From Kutzneria sp. (GTDB taxonomy: Bacteria > Actinomycetota > Actinomycetes > Mycobacteriales > Pseudonocardiaceae): DNA of 37,377 nucleotides. Of this stretch, positions 7,139-17,822 are shown piece after piece (the stretch's first letter is position 1; each line of letters begins with the position of its first letter). The translations under genes were made by a program, and so were the position numbers. The stretch spans positions 1-37,377 of the forward strand of contig JAFAZC010000117.1 in assembly GCA_019239965.1 (NCBI GenBank), in the 5' to 3' direction. The notes below the pieces were generated by a model. That model did not search any database. It was not told the DNA's origin and worked only from the letters and a program-made list of their open reading frames with translations.

Positions 7139-10100
7139 GTGTCGATCTTCTCCGCGGTCCCTCGCCAGCAGGGCCTCTACGACCCGAACCGGGAGCGCGA
7201 CGCCTGCGGAGTGGCCATGGTGGCCGACGTCAAGGGCCGGCCGTCACACGGGATCGTGCTCGACGCGCTGACCGCCCTCGCGCACCTCGATCATCGTGGC
7301 GCGGCCGGCGCGGAGCCCACCAGTGGTGACGGCGCGGGCATCCTGCTGCAGTTGCCCGACGGGCTTCTCCGCGAGGAGTGCGCTTTCCCGCTGCCCGATC
7401 CGGACCCGACCGGTGCGCACACCTACGCCGCGGGTATCGCCTTCCTGCCGGTGGATGAACGAAAACGGGCCAGCGCGATCGAGATGGTGGAACGAATCGC
7501 GGCCGAGGAGAGCCTCGTTGTCCTTGGCTGGCGTGAGGTCCCTGTCGCGCCAGGCGCGGCGGATGTCGGGCCGACAGCGCTGTCGGTGATGCCCCATTTC
7601 GCCATGCTCGTGGTGTCCGGCGAACCCGGATCAGCGGGCAGGCGTCCGGCCGGGATCGACCTCGATCGGCTGGCGTTCTGTCTGCGCAAGCGAGCCGAGC
7701 GGGACACCAGGGCCGCCGGGTGCGGTGTGTACTTCCCCTCACTGTCGGCGCGCACCCTGGTGTACAAGGGAATGCTGACCACAACACAGCTGCCCGCGTT
7801 CTTCGGCGATCTCACCGACGAGCGTCTCGTCAGCGCGATCGCCGTGGTGCACAGCAGGTTCTCCACCAACACCTTCCCGTCCTGGCCACTGGCGCATCCC
7901 TTCCGCTACGTCGCGCACAACGGCGAGATCAACACTATTCGCGGCAACCGCAACCGCATGCGGGCTCGTGAGGCGCTGCTGCAAGGCGGGGTGATCCCAG
8001 GGGACCTGAGCCGCCTTTTCCCCATCTGCGACCCCGACGGCTCCGATTCGGCGTCGTTCGACGAAGTGCTCGAACTTCTTCATCTCGGTGGAAGGTCACT
8101 GCCGCACGCGATGCTCATGATGATCCCGGAGGCCTGGGAGAACCAGGTGCGGATGGATCCCAAGAGGACCGCCTTCTACCGGTTCCACGCCAGCCTCATG
8201 GAACCGTGGGACGGACCGGCCTCGGTGACCTTCACCGACGGTGTCCTCGTCGGAGCCGTGCTTGACCGCAACGGACTGCGGCCCGCCAGATGGTGGCGGA
8301 CCGACGACGACCGTGTCGTGTTGGCGAGCGAGACCGGCGTGCTCGATGTGCCGCCGAGCGGGGTGGTGGCCAAAGGACGCCTCGCTCCGGGCCGGATGTT
8401 CCTCGTGGACACCGCGGCCGGCCGGATCGTGGACGACAACGAGGTCAAAGCTGACCTCGCCACCGAGCTGCCCTACGACGAATGGCTGCACGCCGGTCTG
8501 CTGGAACTGGCCGACCTGCCCGACCGTGAACACGTCGTGCAGAGCCACGAGTCGGTGGTCCGTCGGCACCGCTGCTTCGGCTACACCGAGGAGGAGCTTC
8601 GCGTCCTGCTCGCCCCCATGGCGGAGACCGGCGCCGAGCCGATCGGCTCGATGGGTTCCGACACGCCGATCGCCGTGCTGTCCAGCCGACCGCGGCTGAT
8701 CTACGACTACTTCGTGCAGAACTTCGCGCAGGTGACGAACCCGCCGCTCGACGCCATCCGCGAGCGGCTCGTCACCTCGATGGCGCGTGTGATGGGACCC
8801 GAGCAGAGCCTGCTGGCGCCGGGCCCGGCGTCCTGCCGACACGTGGCGCTCGACGATCCCGTCATCACCAACAACCAGCTGGCCAAACTGATCCACATCA
8901 ATGACGATGGCAACCTGCCTGGCTTCGCCTGCACTGTCCTTTCCGGACTTTATGAGGCCGACGGCGGCGGGGAGGCACTCGCGACCGCCGTCACCAGGGT
9001 GCGCGAGCAGGCGTCGGCGGCGATCGCGGCCGGCGCGCGCATTCTGGTGCTCTCCGATCGGGACTCCGATCACCGGCTGGCCCCGATACCGTCGCTGCTG
9101 CTGGTATCCGCCGTGCACCACCATCTGGTCCGTACCAAGGAGCGGTTGCGAGTGGCTCTCGTCGTGGAGACCGGCGACTGCCGCGAGGTACACCACGTCG
9201 CCCTGTTGCTCGGCTACGGAGCCGCCGCGGTCAATCCCTACCTCGCCTTCGAGACGATCGAGGATCTGATCAGCCAGGGCGCCATCACGGGTGTCCAGCC
9301 GTGGGAGGCGGTGTCGCGCTACGTCGCCGCGCTGACCAACGGCGTCTTGAAGATCATGTCCAAGATGGGCATCTCGACCGTCGGGGCCTACACGGCGGCA
9401 CAGGCCTTCGAGGCGGTGGGACTGTCGGGTGAGTTGCTCGACGAGTACTTCACCGGGACGGCCTCGGCGCTCGGAGGCGTCGGACTCGACGTGCTGGCCG
9501 CCGAGGTGTCGGCACGCCACCGCAGGGCGTATCCGGACAATCCTGCTGGCCTTGTCCACCGCGGCCTTGACGTCGGTGGCGAGTACGCCTACCGGCGGGA
9601 GGGTGAGCTGCACCTGTTCACGCCGGAGACGGTCTTCCTGTTGCAGCACGCGACGAAGACCCGCCGGCGCGAGGTCTACCGGCGCTACACCGAGGAGGTG
9701 GAGCGGCTGGTCCGCGAGGGTGGCGGACTGCGGGGTCTCTTCCGCCTCCGCATGCGGGACCGCACCCCGGTTCCCCTGGACGAGGTCGAGCCGGTCGAGT
9801 CGATCCTCGCGCGGTTCAACACCGGAGCGATGTCCTACGGATCGATCTCGGTCGAGGCCCACGAGACGCTCGCCGTCGCGATGAACCGGATCGGCGGCCG
9901 CTCCAACACCGGCGAGGGCGGCGAGGACCCGGAGCGGCTGCAGGACCCGGCTCGACGCTCGGCGATCAAGCAGGTTGCCAGTGGCCGGTTCGGCGTCACC
10001 AGTGAGTACCTCGTCCATGCCGACGACATTCAGATCAAGATGGCCCAGGGGGCGAAGCCCGGCGAGGGTGGCCAGCTACCCGCACACAAGGTGTATCCGT

Positions 10101-11713
10101 GGATCGCGCGGACCCGGCACTCCACGCCGGGAGTCGGTCTGATCTCCCCGCCGCCGCACCACGACGTCTATTCCATCGAGGACCTCGCCCAGCTGATCCA
10201 CGATCTGAAGAACGCCAACGAGCACGCTCGCATCCACGTCAAACTGGTCAGCGAGGTCGGTGTCGGCACGGTCGCCGCCGGTGTGGCCAAGGCGCACGCG
10301 GACGTCGTCCTGATCTCCGGCCACGACGGCGGCACCGGCGCGTCTCCGATGAACTCGCTCAAGCACGCGGGCACGCCGTGGGAGATAGGCCTTGCCGAGA
10401 CCCAGCAGACCCTGCTGCTCAACGGGTTGCGGGACCGGATCACCGTTCAGGTCGACGGCGCCATGAAGACCGGACGTGACGTGGTGATAGCCGCACTGCT
10501 CGGTGCCGAGGAATACGGGTTCGCCACCGCTCCGCTCGTCGTCGCCGGCTGTGTGATGATGCGGGTATGCCACCTGGACACCTGTCCGGTCGGTATCGCG
10601 ACCCAGAATCCGGTGCTGCGTGAGCGATACACCGGAAAACCCGAGTTCGTCGAGAACTTCTTTCGCTTTGTCGCCGAGGATGTCAGGGAACTGTTGGCGG
10701 AGCTCGGTTTCCGCACCCTCGACGAAGCCATCGGGCACGCCGAGCTGCTCGACACCGAGCGGGCCGTCGAGCACTGGAAGGCCGATGGGCTTGATCTGTC
10801 GCCGATTTTCCATGTGCCGGCCGCGACTCGCTATGGAGCGGCTCGGCGACGGTCCCGAGGACAGGACCACGGTCTGCGCCACGCGCTCGACCGGACGCTC
10901 GTCCAGCTCGCCGAGGCGGCCCTGAACGACGGGACTCCGGTCCGCCTCGAGTTGCCGGTACGCAACGTCAACCGCACCGTCGGCACGCTGCTGGGCGCCG
11001 AGGTCACCCGTCGGCACGGAGGCGGTGGACTGCCGGAGGACACCATCCGGATCCGGCTCACCGGATCGGCCGGCCAGTCGCTCGGGGCCTTTCTGCCCCG
11101 AGGCGTGACGCTGGAACTGGTCGGCGATGCCAACGACTATGTCGGCAAGGGACTATCCGGCGGCCGTATCGTGGTGCGCCCGCACGAGCAAGCGCCGTTT
11201 GTGGCCGAGGAGCAGGTGATCGCGGGCAACGTGATCGGATACGGTGCGACCGGCGGCGAGGTGTTCCTGCGCGGCCAGGTCGGAGAACGATTCTGTGTCC
11301 GCAACTCCGGCATGGTCGCGGTCGCCGAGGGAGTCGGCGACCACGCCTTCGAGTACATGACCGGTGGCAGGGCCGTCGTGCTCGGTCCGACTGGACGTAA
11401 CGTGGCCGCCGGTATGTCCGGTGGCATCGGCTATGTTCTCGGCCTCGATCCGGCACAGGTCAACACCGGCACGGTCAACCTGCGCCGCCTTGACCCGGAG
11501 GACCTGAGCTGGCTTCGGGACATCGTGCGGCGGCACCACAGGCTGACTGGTTCCACGATCGCGGCTTCACTGCTCGGCGACTGGCCCCGCCGCTCCGGAT
11601 CGTTCACCAAAGTCATTCCGCGTGACTACCAACGGGTGCTCGACGCCATGCGGGTGGCCCGCACCTCCGGTCGAGACGTGGACAAGGCGGTCATGGAGGC
11701 GACCCGTGGCTGA
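7139..11713 (+). CDS. gltB: Glutamate synthase (NADPH), large subunit
   Basis: A 1524-residue enzyme that makes glutamate from glutamine and 2-oxoglutarate. The GTG at 7139 is chosen because GAGGGAGG (7124-7131) sits 7 nt upstream. The open frame begins at 7070, but this start places the nucleophile Cys at residue 23, giving the usual short propeptide before CGVAMVADV. Domains in order are class II glutamine amidotransferase (to about residue 420; [39 protein letters not shown]), the central linker domain, the FMN-binding synthase domain ([27 protein letters not shown]), the 3Fe-4S ligand set in [15 protein letters not shown], and the C-terminal Gly-rich beta-helix ([19 protein letters not shown]). 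Length is normal. gltD starts 8 nt before its stop codon. Confidence 0.97.
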   Translation: MSIFSAVPRQQGLYDPNRERDACGVAMVADVKGRPSHGIVLDALTALAHLDHRGAAGAEPTSGDGAGILLQLPDGLLREECAFPLPDPDPTGAHTYAAGIAFLPVDERKRASAIEMVERIAAEESLVVLGWREVPVAPGAADVGPTALSVMPHFAMLVVSGEPGSAGRRPAGIDLDRLAFCLRKRAERDTRAAGCGVYFPSLSARTLVYKGMLTTTQLPAFFGDLTDERLVSAIAVVHSRFSTNTFPSWPLAHPFRYVAHNGEINTIRGNRNRMRAREALLQGGVIPGDLSRLFPICDPDGSDSASFDEVLELLHLGGRSLPHAMLMMIPEAWENQVRMDPKRTAFYRFHASLMEPWDGPASVTFTDGVLVGAVLDRNGLRPARWWRTDDDRVVLASETGVLDVPPSGVVAKGRLAPGRMFLVDTAAGRIVDDNEVKADLATELPYDEWLHAGLLELADLPDREHVVQSHESVVRRHRCFGYTEEELRVLLAPMAETGAEPIGSMGSDTPIAVLSSRPRLIYDYFVQNFAQVTNPPLDAIRERLVTSMARVMGPEQSLLAPGPASCRHVALDDPVITNNQLAKLIHINDDGNLPGFACTVLSGLYEADGGGEALATAVTRVREQASAAIAAGARILVLSDRDSDHRLAPIPSLLLVSAVHHHLVRTKERLRVALVVETGDCREVHHVALLLGYGAAAVNPYLAFETIEDLISQGAITGVQPWEAVSRYVAALTNGVLKIMSKMGISTVGAYTAAQAFEAVGLSGELLDEYFTGTASALGGVGLDVLAAEVSARHRRAYPDNPAGLVHRGLDVGGEYAYRREGELHLFTPETVFLLQHATKTRRREVYRRYTEEVERLVREGGGLRGLFRLRMRDRTPVPLDEVEPVESILARFNTGAMSYGSISVEAHETLAVAMNRIGGRSNTGEGGEDPERLQDPARRSAIKQVASGRFGVTSEYLVHADDIQIKMAQGAKPGEGGQLPAHKVYPWIARTRHSTPGVGLISPPPHHDVYSIEDLAQLIHDLKNANEHARIHVKLVSEVGVGTVAAGVAKAHADVVLISGHDGGTGASPMNSLKHAGTPWEIGLAETQQTLLLNGLRDRITVQVDGAMKTGRDVVIAALLGAEEYGFATAPLVVAGCVMMRVCHLDTCPVGIATQNPVLRERYTGKPEFVENFFRFVAEDVRELLAELGFRTLDEAIGHAELLDTERAVEHWKADGLDLSPIFHVPAATRYGAARRRSRGQDHGLRHALDRTLVQLAEAALNDGTPVRLELPVRNVNRTVGTLLGAEVTRRHGGGGLPEDTIRIRLTGSAGQSLGAFLPRGVTLELVGDANDYVGKGLSGGRIVVRPHEQAPFVAEEQVIAGNVIGYGATGGEVFLRGQVGERFCVRNSGMVAVAEGVGDHAFEYMTGGRAVVLGPTGRNVAAGMSGGIGYVLGLDPAQVNTGTVNLRRLDPEDLSWLRDIVRRHHRLTGSTIAASLLGDWPRRSGSFTKVIPRDYQRVLDAMRVARTSGRDVDKAVMEATRG

Positions 11714-13217
11714 CCCGAAAGGATTCCTTTCACACGCCAGACAGGAGTCGGCCAAACGGCCGGTCGCGGAACGGATTGGCGACTGGGGCGAGGTGTACGC
11801 GACCGTGCCGGCGGCCGAACGCGGTCACCAGGTTCGCACCCAGGCCAGCAGGTGCATGGACTGCGGTATCCCGTTCTGCCACTCTCCGGCGACGGGATGC
11901 CCGCTGGGCAATCTCATCCCGGAGTGGAACGACTTGGTGCGCAGGGACAACTGGGCACAGGCCGGCGACCGGCTGCACGCCACCAACAACTTCCCCGAAT
12001 TCACCGGAAGGCTGTGCCCGGCACCGTGCGAGTCGGCATGCGTGCTCTCGGCGACTCCGCGTGCCGGCGGTCCGGTGACGATCAAGCGGGTGGAGCAGAC
12101 GATTGCCGACGTGTCCTGGGAGACCGGCCTGGTGCGGCCCCGTCCGGCCACCGTCGCGTCGGGGAAACGGGTCGGCGTCGTGGGCTCCGGCCCCGCCGGG
12201 CTCGCTGCGGCGCAGCAGCTCACCCGCGCCGGTCACGACGTCGTGGTGTACGAAAGGGACGACCGACTCGGCGGCCTGCTCCGTTACGGCATTCCCGAGT
12301 TCAAGATGGAGAAGAAGGTCCTCGACCGCCGGTTGGCGCAGCTGCGCGCGGAAGGCACCGAGTTCGTGACCGGTTGTGAGGTCGGTGTCGACCTCACAAC
12401 CGACCAGTTGCGCGCCGGTCACGACGCGATCGTGTTGGCGGTCGGCGCGCTGCGCGGCAGAGACGCCAGCGACATACCCGGCCGCCAGCTGGCCGGTGTG
12501 CATCTGGCGATGGAACACCTTGTGCGGGCCAACCGGGCCTGTGAGGGTGATGGACCGACCGAGATCGACGCCGCCGGAAGGCACGTGGTGATCATTGGTG
12601 GCGGAGACACCGCGGCGGACTGCCTGGGCACCGCGCACCGGCAGCGCGCCGCGAGTGTGGTCCAGCTCGACCAGTACCCCCGGCCGCCATCGGAGCGGGA
12701 CTTCAGCCTGTCGCCCTGGCCGACGTGGCCGTTGGTTCTGCGCAACTATCCGGCTCACGACGAGGGTGGCGAGCGCAGGTTCGCCGTTGCGGTGCAACGG
12801 TTCGTCGGCGACGCGGAGGGCGCCGTGCGGGCCGTCGAACTGAGACGGGTGCGGGTGGAGAGAGACCCGGCGACGTCTCGTCGTGTCGTGCTGCCGGTGT
12901 CGGACGAGGTGGAGACGATACCGGCCGACCTCGTGCTGCTGGCCATCGGTTTCGAGGGGGTCGAGCGGATGCCTCTGCTGGACGGTCTCGACCTGAGCCC
13001 GTCGGGGCGGGGCACGCTGTCGGTGTCGTCGAACTGGCAGACCACAGCGCCGGGCGTGTTCGCCTGTGGCGACGCCCATCGCGGCGCGTCGCTCGTGGTG
13101 TGGGCCATCGCCGAAGGGCGCTCCGCTGCCAACGCCGTCGACGAGTTCCTGACCGGCGCTGCGTCGGAGTTGCCCGCTCCGGTGCGCCCGAACTTGCTGC
13201 CACTGGCCGTCACCTGA
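11706..13217 (+). CDS. gltD: Glutamate synthase (NADPH), small subunit
   Basis: A 503-residue flavoprotein that takes electrons from NADPH and passes them through iron-sulfur clusters to GltB. Cys motifs for two 4Fe-4S clusters lie in the first 110 residues ([20 protein letters not shown] and [10 protein letters not shown]). An FAD Rossmann motif [13 protein letters not shown] follows at about residue 158, then [13 protein letters not shown]. The NADPH-binding GGGDTAADC is near residue 298, and the C-terminal FAD loop is [22 protein letters not shown] 11706 overlaps the last codons of gltB by 8 nt, so the genes are coupled. The open frame extends upstream inside gltB, but the conserved N-terminus starts right after this GTG. 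It converges on the tetR gene with a 41-bp gap in which no clear terminator is seen. Confidence 0.96.
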   Translation: MADPKGFLSHARQESAKRPVAERIGDWGEVYATVPAAERGHQVRTQASRCMDCGIPFCHSPATGCPLGNLIPEWNDLVRRDNWAQAGDRLHATNNFPEFTGRLCPAPCESACVLSATPRAGGPVTIKRVEQTIADVSWETGLVRPRPATVASGKRVGVVGSGPAGLAAAQQLTRAGHDVVVYERDDRLGGLLRYGIPEFKMEKKVLDRRLAQLRAEGTEFVTGCEVGVDLTTDQLRAGHDAIVLAVGALRGRDASDIPGRQLAGVHLAMEHLVRANRACEGDGPTEIDAAGRHVVIIGGGDTAADCLGTAHRQRAASVVQLDQYPRPPSERDFSLSPWPTWPLVLRNYPAHDEGGERRFAVAVQRFVGDAEGAVRAVELRRVRVERDPATSRRVVLPVSDEVETIPADLVLLAIGFEGVERMPLLDGLDLSPSGRGTLSVSSNWQTTAPGVFACGDAHRGASLVVWAIAEGRSAANAVDEFLTGAASELPAPVRPNLLPLAVT

Positions 13218-13258
13218 TCACGCACGCCGACTGAGTGGTCCTGTGCTGTCGGCACACG

Positions 13259-13867
13259 TCAGGCAGGTGCGCGGTGGTCCGCTGTCCGATCCGGCCCTGC
13301 GGTGGCGGATGTGACTGACCCGGCGAGGCCGACGAGTCGGGCGGCTGCCGCGCGGGCGTCGTTGCCCGCCGTCGGTGTGCCGTCGATGGAGGTGACCACG
13401 CTGGCCCCCTCGATCAGCAGCAGCAGTTGCCTTGCGACGACCGGCGGATCGGCGACATGAGCCTCGCGCAGGCGATCTTCCAGCAGGCCGCGGTAGCGCG
13501 CGAGATGCGTGCGCGCGATCGCGGCGATGGCGGGATCCGCCCTGGTGTCGGTCACCGTGTTGACTACCGCGCAACCGCGGTAGTTCGGCTGGGCGAACCA
13601 GTCGATGAGCAGGTCGAACACGGCCAGTACCCGACCGGGCCCCGGCGGCGCCTGCGCGGTGTTGCGCTCCAGCCAGGAGTGGATGCGGTCGCTGTGCTCG
13701 GTGAGCATCGCCCGTACCAGGTGCTCCTTTGACTGGAAGTACTTGTAGAGGCTCAGTTTGGACGCCGCCGCGCGGGCCGCGATGGCGTTGACGCCCACGG
13801 CGTGCACCCCGTGCGCGTAGAACAGCGCCATGGCGGTGTCCAGAATGCGGGCGCGGGTCTCGGTCAT
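13259..13867 (-). CDS. TetR-family transcriptional regulator
   Basis: A 202-residue repressor-type protein. The N-terminal helix-turn-helix reads TRARILDTAMALFYAHGVHA, then VNAIAARAAASKLSLYKYFQ with the SLYKYF recognition-helix end typical of TetR. The C-terminal part (about 60-190) is helical ligand domain and includes NYRGCAVVNTV, seen in the AcrR-like subgroup with a TetR_C domain. ATG 13867 is chosen because the fold starts there. The longer frame to 13927 would translate the operator repeats. It is divergent from an MFS gene, with two tandem palindromes in the 58-bp gap, so it probably represses both itself and the exporter. Confidence 0.92.
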   Translation of the reverse strand: MTETRARILDTAMALFYAHGVHAVGVNAIAARAAASKLSLYKYFQSKEHLVRAMLTEHSDRIHSWLERNTAQAPPGPGRVLAVFDLLIDWFAQPNYRGCAVVNTVTDTRADPAIAAIARTHLARYRGLLEDRLREAHVADPPVVARQLLLLIEGASVVTSIDGTPTAGNDARAAAARLVGLAGSVTSATAGPDRTADHRAPA

Positions 13868-13878
13868 CCCTCGACGAT

Positions 13879-13919
13879 ACAGTACCGATCTGTACTTTGA
13901 GAGTACCGATCTGTACTGT
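13879..13919. promoter_or_regulatory. Tandem TetR operators overlapping divergent promoters
   Basis: AGTACCGATCTGTACT occurs twice, at 13881-13896 and 13902-13917, exactly 21 bp apart. Each copy is a near-perfect palindrome (AGTAC-n-GATC-n-GTACT). The outer ends extend it symmetrically (ACAGTAC at 13879-13885, GTACTGT at 13913-13919). TACTGT, a TANNNT -10, appears at both outer edges: plus strand 13914-13919, six bases before ATG 13926, and minus strand 13884-13879. Each operator thus covers one promoter's -10 and the other's -35 region. The site lies between tetR and the MFS gene. Confidence 0.8.
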
Positions 13920-13925
13920 CGGGTC

Positions 13926-15116
13926 ATGTCATCAGCGGAGAGTCCACCGGTCCGTCGGCTGTGGCGTGCTGTTCTGTGCGGCTACCTCGCTCTGGGAGCC
14001 AGCCTGCAGGAGCTGCCCGGATATCTAGTGGCCAGGTTCGGGGCCGGAACAACCGTCGTCGGTCTCGTGGTCGGTGCCGCATTCGCCGCGACGGCGGTGA
14101 CCAGGCCATTCGCCGGGCGCGCCGGCGACACCGGTCACGCGAGACCCGTGGTGATCACTGGCGGCGGACTGACCGCTCTCGCCGCGGTCGGTCATCTGCT
14201 CGCGCCGAACGTCGGCGCGCTACTGGTCTTCCGACTGCTGATGGGCGCCGGCGAAGCGGCGCTCTTCTCGGCGGCGCTGCCCTGGGCGCTTGCTCGCGCC
14301 GCGGCCGATCGCCGCGGTCGGGTCACCGGCTGGTTCGGCCTGTCGATGTGGGGCGGCCTCTCGGTGGGACCGCTGCTCGCCACGGCGGTGCACGGGTTCG
14401 GCGGCTCGTCTGGAGTCTGGTACACCGTGATCGCGCTGGGGTCGCTGTCCGCCGCGCTCGCCGTCAGCGCTGGCCGCCAGATGCCGTCGTCCGGCGGCTG
14501 CCGCAGCGGCCCGCCGCGAGGATCTCTCCGGGCTGGCCTCCTCACTGGAATCGGGCTCCCCGGGTTGTGTCTCGGATTGGCCGCCTACGGGTACGGGAGT
14601 CTGACCGCCCTGCTCGTGCTCTACCTCACCGGCACGCACTACGACGAGGCCAGGGGGATCGGACTCACTGTGTTCGCCGGGGCGTTCCTGGTGACACGTG
14701 GTGTGGGCAGTCCCGTGGTCGACCGCCTCGGCGGTGCCGTGGTTGGCCGGTTCTTCCTGGCGATCGAGGCCGCCGGACTGGCGCTGCTGGCGACGGTGCG
14801 GCCGGCGGCGCTGGTCGCCACCGCCGTCACCGGAATCGGTGTGGCGCTGGTGTACCCGGCGACGGTGGCGGTCACGGTGGACCACACCGGGGGTCATCAC
14901 ACCGGCACCACCGTCGGCGCGATGACCTCGTGCTGGGATCTCGGCATTCTGGTCGCCGGCCCCGTCAGCGGTGCGGTCGCCGCCGGGTTCGGCTACGGAA
15001 CCGCCTTCGCCCTTGCCGCTGGCCTTGCCGCGGCGGCCAGCGTGCTCATGCTGGGTGCCGGCTCACGCCGCCAGGTGGCGTCGGTGTCCGCCGAGCCGAG
15101 TCGCCGGTTATCGTGA
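13926..15116 (+). CDS. MFS transporter (TetR-linked exporter)
   Basis: A 396-residue major facilitator with about 12 hydrophobic segments. The loop after helix 2 is RPFAGRAGDTGHARPVV, a variant of the RxGRR loop. Helix 4 contains FRLLMGAGEAALFSAALP and helix 5 has GWFGLSMWGGLSVGPLL, both typical of MFS drug exporters. The second-half loop is VDRLGGAVVGR. ATG 13926 is used because it follows the -10 by six bases. The open frame starting at 13830 would read through the operator. Its last 9 nt overlap the 3' end of the convergent gene at 15108. Substrate is unknown. The adjacent TetR protein suggests an inducible efflux pump. Confidence 0.87.
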   Translation: MSSAESPPVRRLWRAVLCGYLALGASLQELPGYLVARFGAGTTVVGLVVGAAFAATAVTRPFAGRAGDTGHARPVVITGGGLTALAAVGHLLAPNVGALLVFRLLMGAGEAALFSAALPWALARAAADRRGRVTGWFGLSMWGGLSVGPLLATAVHGFGGSSGVWYTVIALGSLSAALAVSAGRQMPSSGGCRSGPPRGSLRAGLLTGIGLPGLCLGLAAYGYGSLTALLVLYLTGTHYDEARGIGLTVFAGAFLVTRGVGSPVVDRLGGAVVGRFFLAIEAAGLALLATVRPAALVATAVTGIGVALVYPATVAVTVDHTGGHHTGTTVGAMTSCWDLGILVAGPVSGAVAAGFGYGTAFALAAGLAAAASVLMLGAGSRRQVASVSAEPSRRLS

Positions 15117-16238
15117 CCGGCCGCGGGCCCGTGCGGCACAGGCGCTCGCCGCGCCACCACCGAGGATGAGGATGGCCGCTGCCAGGGCCCACCGGCGCTG
15201 TTTGGTGACTTCTGCGCCGGAGGACCTCGCGGCGACGACACGCGGGACGGACGCGCTTGCCGTGCGCGCCCGAACGGGGGGAGCGGGGGGAGCCGGAAGG
15301 ACCGGATTCGCGGCTGGTGGCAGGGTTGGCCGTGCCGGCACCGGGGCGGGCGGAGGAAGCGCCGGTGCCGCGGAGCGTTGCGGGTGCTCGGCTCGAGGCG
15401 GCGCGGGCACGGTCGGCGTTGGCGCTGGAGTGGGCTGGTTCAGGCAGCCGGCCGCGTCGGTGGTCTTCGCCGCCGGCCAGGACGCCACCTCGGTCGCCGT
15501 TCCGCCATGCGGCACCGCGTACAGCCTGCTGCGCCGATCGAACTCATTGATGATCACGTACAGGGTGCGACCCGAGTCGAGCACGGCCGATCCGTAGCTC
15601 GACCGCCTCGGCAGGCCGGCGGAATCACCGACCCGCACGGCGCCGGACGCCGGGTCGATGCTGACGATCGCGGCCGCTGAACCCAGCGAGGTCGACACCC
15701 CATACAGCAACCCATCGGTGTCGTCCACGGCGAAGTCGTCGACACCCTGCGCGGCCGGCGCGGGCCGCATCCGTGCCGTATGCACGACGCCCAGATAGGT
15801 AGGGCTCTTCGGCGCGATGTCGATGGTGGAGAGGCGGTCGTCGACCCGCACGTACAGCTTGTCCGCCGCGGCCGCCCCGGCGGTGGCCGACGCCAGCTCT
15901 CCCAGTGGCACCCCGCGTACGGGGCCGCGGTCGGCCACTGTTCCAGCACGGTCGATGGTGATCACGTGTCCGCCGTTGCCGATGCCGTAGACGAGGTCCT
16001 GGGACCGGGCATAGCCGATCGCGTTCACCTCGTAGTCGAGACCGTGCAGCGGCACAGCGGTCCCGGAGTGAAGATCGACTCGCATCAGGGTGAATTGTCG
16101 GCCCTGTTCACCTGTTTGGACCTCGAAAGCAATACAGTCCGTGGCCGATCCCGTGGCGGTGTCGGGCGGAGTTAATGCCATTATCACCAGAACGGGTATC
16201 AAGATTCCCACGAAACGGCGAAATGTTCTCACGGGCAC
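15108..16238 (-). CDS. Secreted repeat protein with Pro-rich stalk and C-terminal membrane anchor
   Basis: About 376 residues. It begins with a signal peptide (VPVRTFRRFVGILIPVLVIM, cleavage near DTATGSA). Residues about 35-280 are a repetitive beta-rich domain (LVYGIGNGGHVITIDRAG, KLYVRVDDRLSTIDI, DGLLYGVST, AAIVSIDPASG), resembling a beta-propeller of the DUF6923 kind. A Pro/Ala-rich stalk (about 285-345) follows, then a hydrophobic segment ALAAAILILGGGAASACAA and a basic RARGRSR end. This layout suggests an extracellular domain held by a C-terminal helix. There is no LPXTG. GTG 16238 is chosen because AGGA lies 5 nt upstream and the signal peptide begins there. The frame is open to 16328. 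It is divergent from the DUF4239 gene. Function is unknown and the fold is inferred from the repeat pattern only. Confidence 0.8.
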   Translation of the reverse strand: MPVRTFRRFVGILIPVLVIMALTPPDTATGSATDCIAFEVQTGEQGRQFTLMRVDLHSGTAVPLHGLDYEVNAIGYARSQDLVYGIGNGGHVITIDRAGTVADRGPVRGVPLGELASATAGAAAADKLYVRVDDRLSTIDIAPKSPTYLGVVHTARMRPAPAAQGVDDFAVDDTDGLLYGVSTSLGSAAAIVSIDPASGAVRVGDSAGLPRRSSYGSAVLDSGRTLYVIINEFDRRSRLYAVPHGGTATEVASWPAAKTTDAAGCLNQPTPAPTPTVPAPPRAEHPQRSAAPALPPPAPVPARPTLPPAANPVLPAPPAPPVRARTASASVPRVVAARSSGAEVTKQRRWALAAAILILGGGAASACAARARGRSR

Positions 16239-16320
16239 TCGTTTCCTGCTCCGGTGACGGGACTGACATGATCTTACGGCAATCGGTGTCGACACCGTCC
16301 GCCAAGACAGGAAGAAGTGA

Positions 16321-17082
16321 ATGGACATCTATCTACAAGGGCTTTTGTGGGTCCTCGGGATCGGCATAGTCACCGGCGGACTCACCGCGTTATTCCATCG
16401 GTGGACGGCGGGTGAAGGGAGGGTACTCAACAATGAGGTCGTCGGGGGTGTCTTCACGATCGTCGGTGGGCTGCACGCGGTCCTTGTCGCTTTTGTCCTT
16501 ATTTCCCTTTTTGACGGAGCATCCGGCGCACACGACAACGCACAACAAGAGGCGAATGCCCTGGTCGCGGCCTCCTGGGCCGCGGACTCACTGCCGGATC
16601 CGGCCCGGACGAAAATTCATGAACTGGCCCATGAGTACGCCATGACCGTGCGCGACAAAGAATGGCCGCAGATGCGTTCCGGTCAGCTCGTCGTCGGGCC
16701 CGGAGAGCAACAGCTGGCCCAATTGCACACGGAAATCGCCGGCGCCGCGAACACCGACGACGACTGGGTGAAGGATCGCAAGACGGAGGCGTCGAACGAG
16801 CTCTGGCAGGTATATCAGTCCCGGCAGCAGAGACTGGACGCCGCTGGTGGCGGAGTGAACGCGGTGGTGTGGTTCGCGCTCATCATCGGCGGAGTCCTTT
16901 CGATCGCCGTGGCGTTCTTGTTCGCCGGGGCCAGGGGCGCGGGACACATCGTTGTCATGGGAATCCTCGCGGCCACAATCACCCTGGTGCTGTTCGCCAT
17001 CTTCCAGATGCAGGATCCGTTCACTGGAGGTGCCAACGTCGGCCCGGATGCCTTCGACAGCGCCTTGGCCCGGCTCGGCTGA
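16321..17082 (+). CDS. DUF4239 (bestrophin-like) membrane protein
   Basis: A 253-residue membrane protein with AGGAAGAA 5-6 nt before ATG 16321. Two N-terminal helices (about 5-25 and 40-63; EVVGGVFTIVGGLHAVLVAF) flank a short loop. A long, soluble, helical and acidic/basic region follows (about 65-180; AHDNAQQEANALVAASWAAD, WVKDRKTEASNELWQVYQSR), then two C-terminal helices (about 180-200 and 207-230). This two-plus-two layout with E-x-N-A-L in the loop is that of the DUF4239 family, whose function is not established, although a bestrophin-like fold has been proposed. It is divergent from the secreted repeat protein, with only 82 bp for both promoters. The gene ends just before a broken Fic gene. 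Confidence 0.82.
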   Translation: MDIYLQGLLWVLGIGIVTGGLTALFHRWTAGEGRVLNNEVVGGVFTIVGGLHAVLVAFVLISLFDGASGAHDNAQQEANALVAASWAADSLPDPARTKIHELAHEYAMTVRDKEWPQMRSGQLVVGPGEQQLAQLHTEIAGAANTDDDWVKDRKTEASNELWQVYQSRQQRLDAAGGGVNAVVWFALIIGGVLSIAVAFLFAGARGAGHIVVMGILAATITLVLFAIFQMQDPFTGGANVGPDAFDSALARLG

Positions 17083-17083
17083 A

Positions 17084-17815
17084 CGCCGCGGCGAGGTAGC
17101 CAGACCGAGCTTGACGGGCGGCGACACCGGTGCCGGTGTCGCCGTCGGACACCCCGTCGGCGTCGCCTGGATCGGAGAACTCACCGAGGTCAACGGCGAA
17201 CAGCCGGCCAGCGGGCGCTTCTTCAGCGCGTTCCTGGCCGCGACACTCGGGCACCTGTACTTCGTCTGGGTCCACCCGTTCGGCGATGGCAACGGTCGCA
17301 CGGCGCGGCTGCTGGAGTGCGCCATCCTCACCAACTCCGGACTGGTCCCGTGGGTCTCGGCGAACCTGCTGTCGGACCACTACAACAGGACGCGCACCGA
17401 CTACTACCGCCGCCTGTCCAACGCTTCCCGCCAAGGGGATGTCACCGGATTCATCCGCTACGCGGCCCAAGGGTTCGTCGATCGGCTCCGGGAGCAGATC
17501 CAGCTCGTCCAAGCCCAGCAACTCCGGGTGTCATGGATCAACTTCGTGCACGAGAGCTTCCAGGTCCTGCCGAACACGGAGGTGACGGCGCGGCAACGCA
17601 CCCTGCTGTTGTCCATGGGCGAGGGGCCGGTCCCGATCACGGGTCTGCGCCGGCTGACTCCCGAGTTGGCGGAGCTGTACGCGGGCAGGAGCGACAAGAC
17701 GCTGACCAGAGACGTGAACAGACTGGTGGCGCTCGAACTGGTGGTCAGGGACCGGGACACTCTGACGCCCGCGGTGCACGTCATGTCCGCCTTCGTTCCC
17801 GGCCGCGCGGGCTGA
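17084..17815 (+). pseudogene. 5'-truncated Fic-domain protein gene
   Basis: The frame encodes the core and C-terminus of a Fic AMP-transferase. HPFGDGNGRTARLLE is a complete HPFx[DE]GNGRxxR active site. LLSDHYNRTRTDYYRRL and GFIRYAAQGFVDRLREQI are family-typical, and a winged-helix tail follows (about the last 90 residues, RQRTLLLSMGEGPVPITGLR). Full-length relatives carry roughly 130-170 more N-terminal residues, but here the frame enters directly from the DUF4239 stop region. No ATG or GTG with a ribosome site precedes the conserved part. The choices are an ATG at 17048 inside the neighbour gene or a TTG at 17111. I read it as a remnant, but expression from 17048 cannot be excluded. The active-site motif is intact, so loss of the N-terminus, where the inhibitory helix may reside, would matter if it were made. 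Confidence 0.7.
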
Positions 17816-17822
17816 TCCGCTC

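Noticed and set aside
8096-10018. 640-codon minus-strand frame opposite gltB
   Set aside because: It is antisense to a full-length, motif-complete gltB and has no recognisable motif; such long shadows arise from high GC at third positions.
11730-13079. 449-codon minus-strand frame opposite gltD
   Set aside because: Antisense shadow of gltD with no family motif and biased composition.
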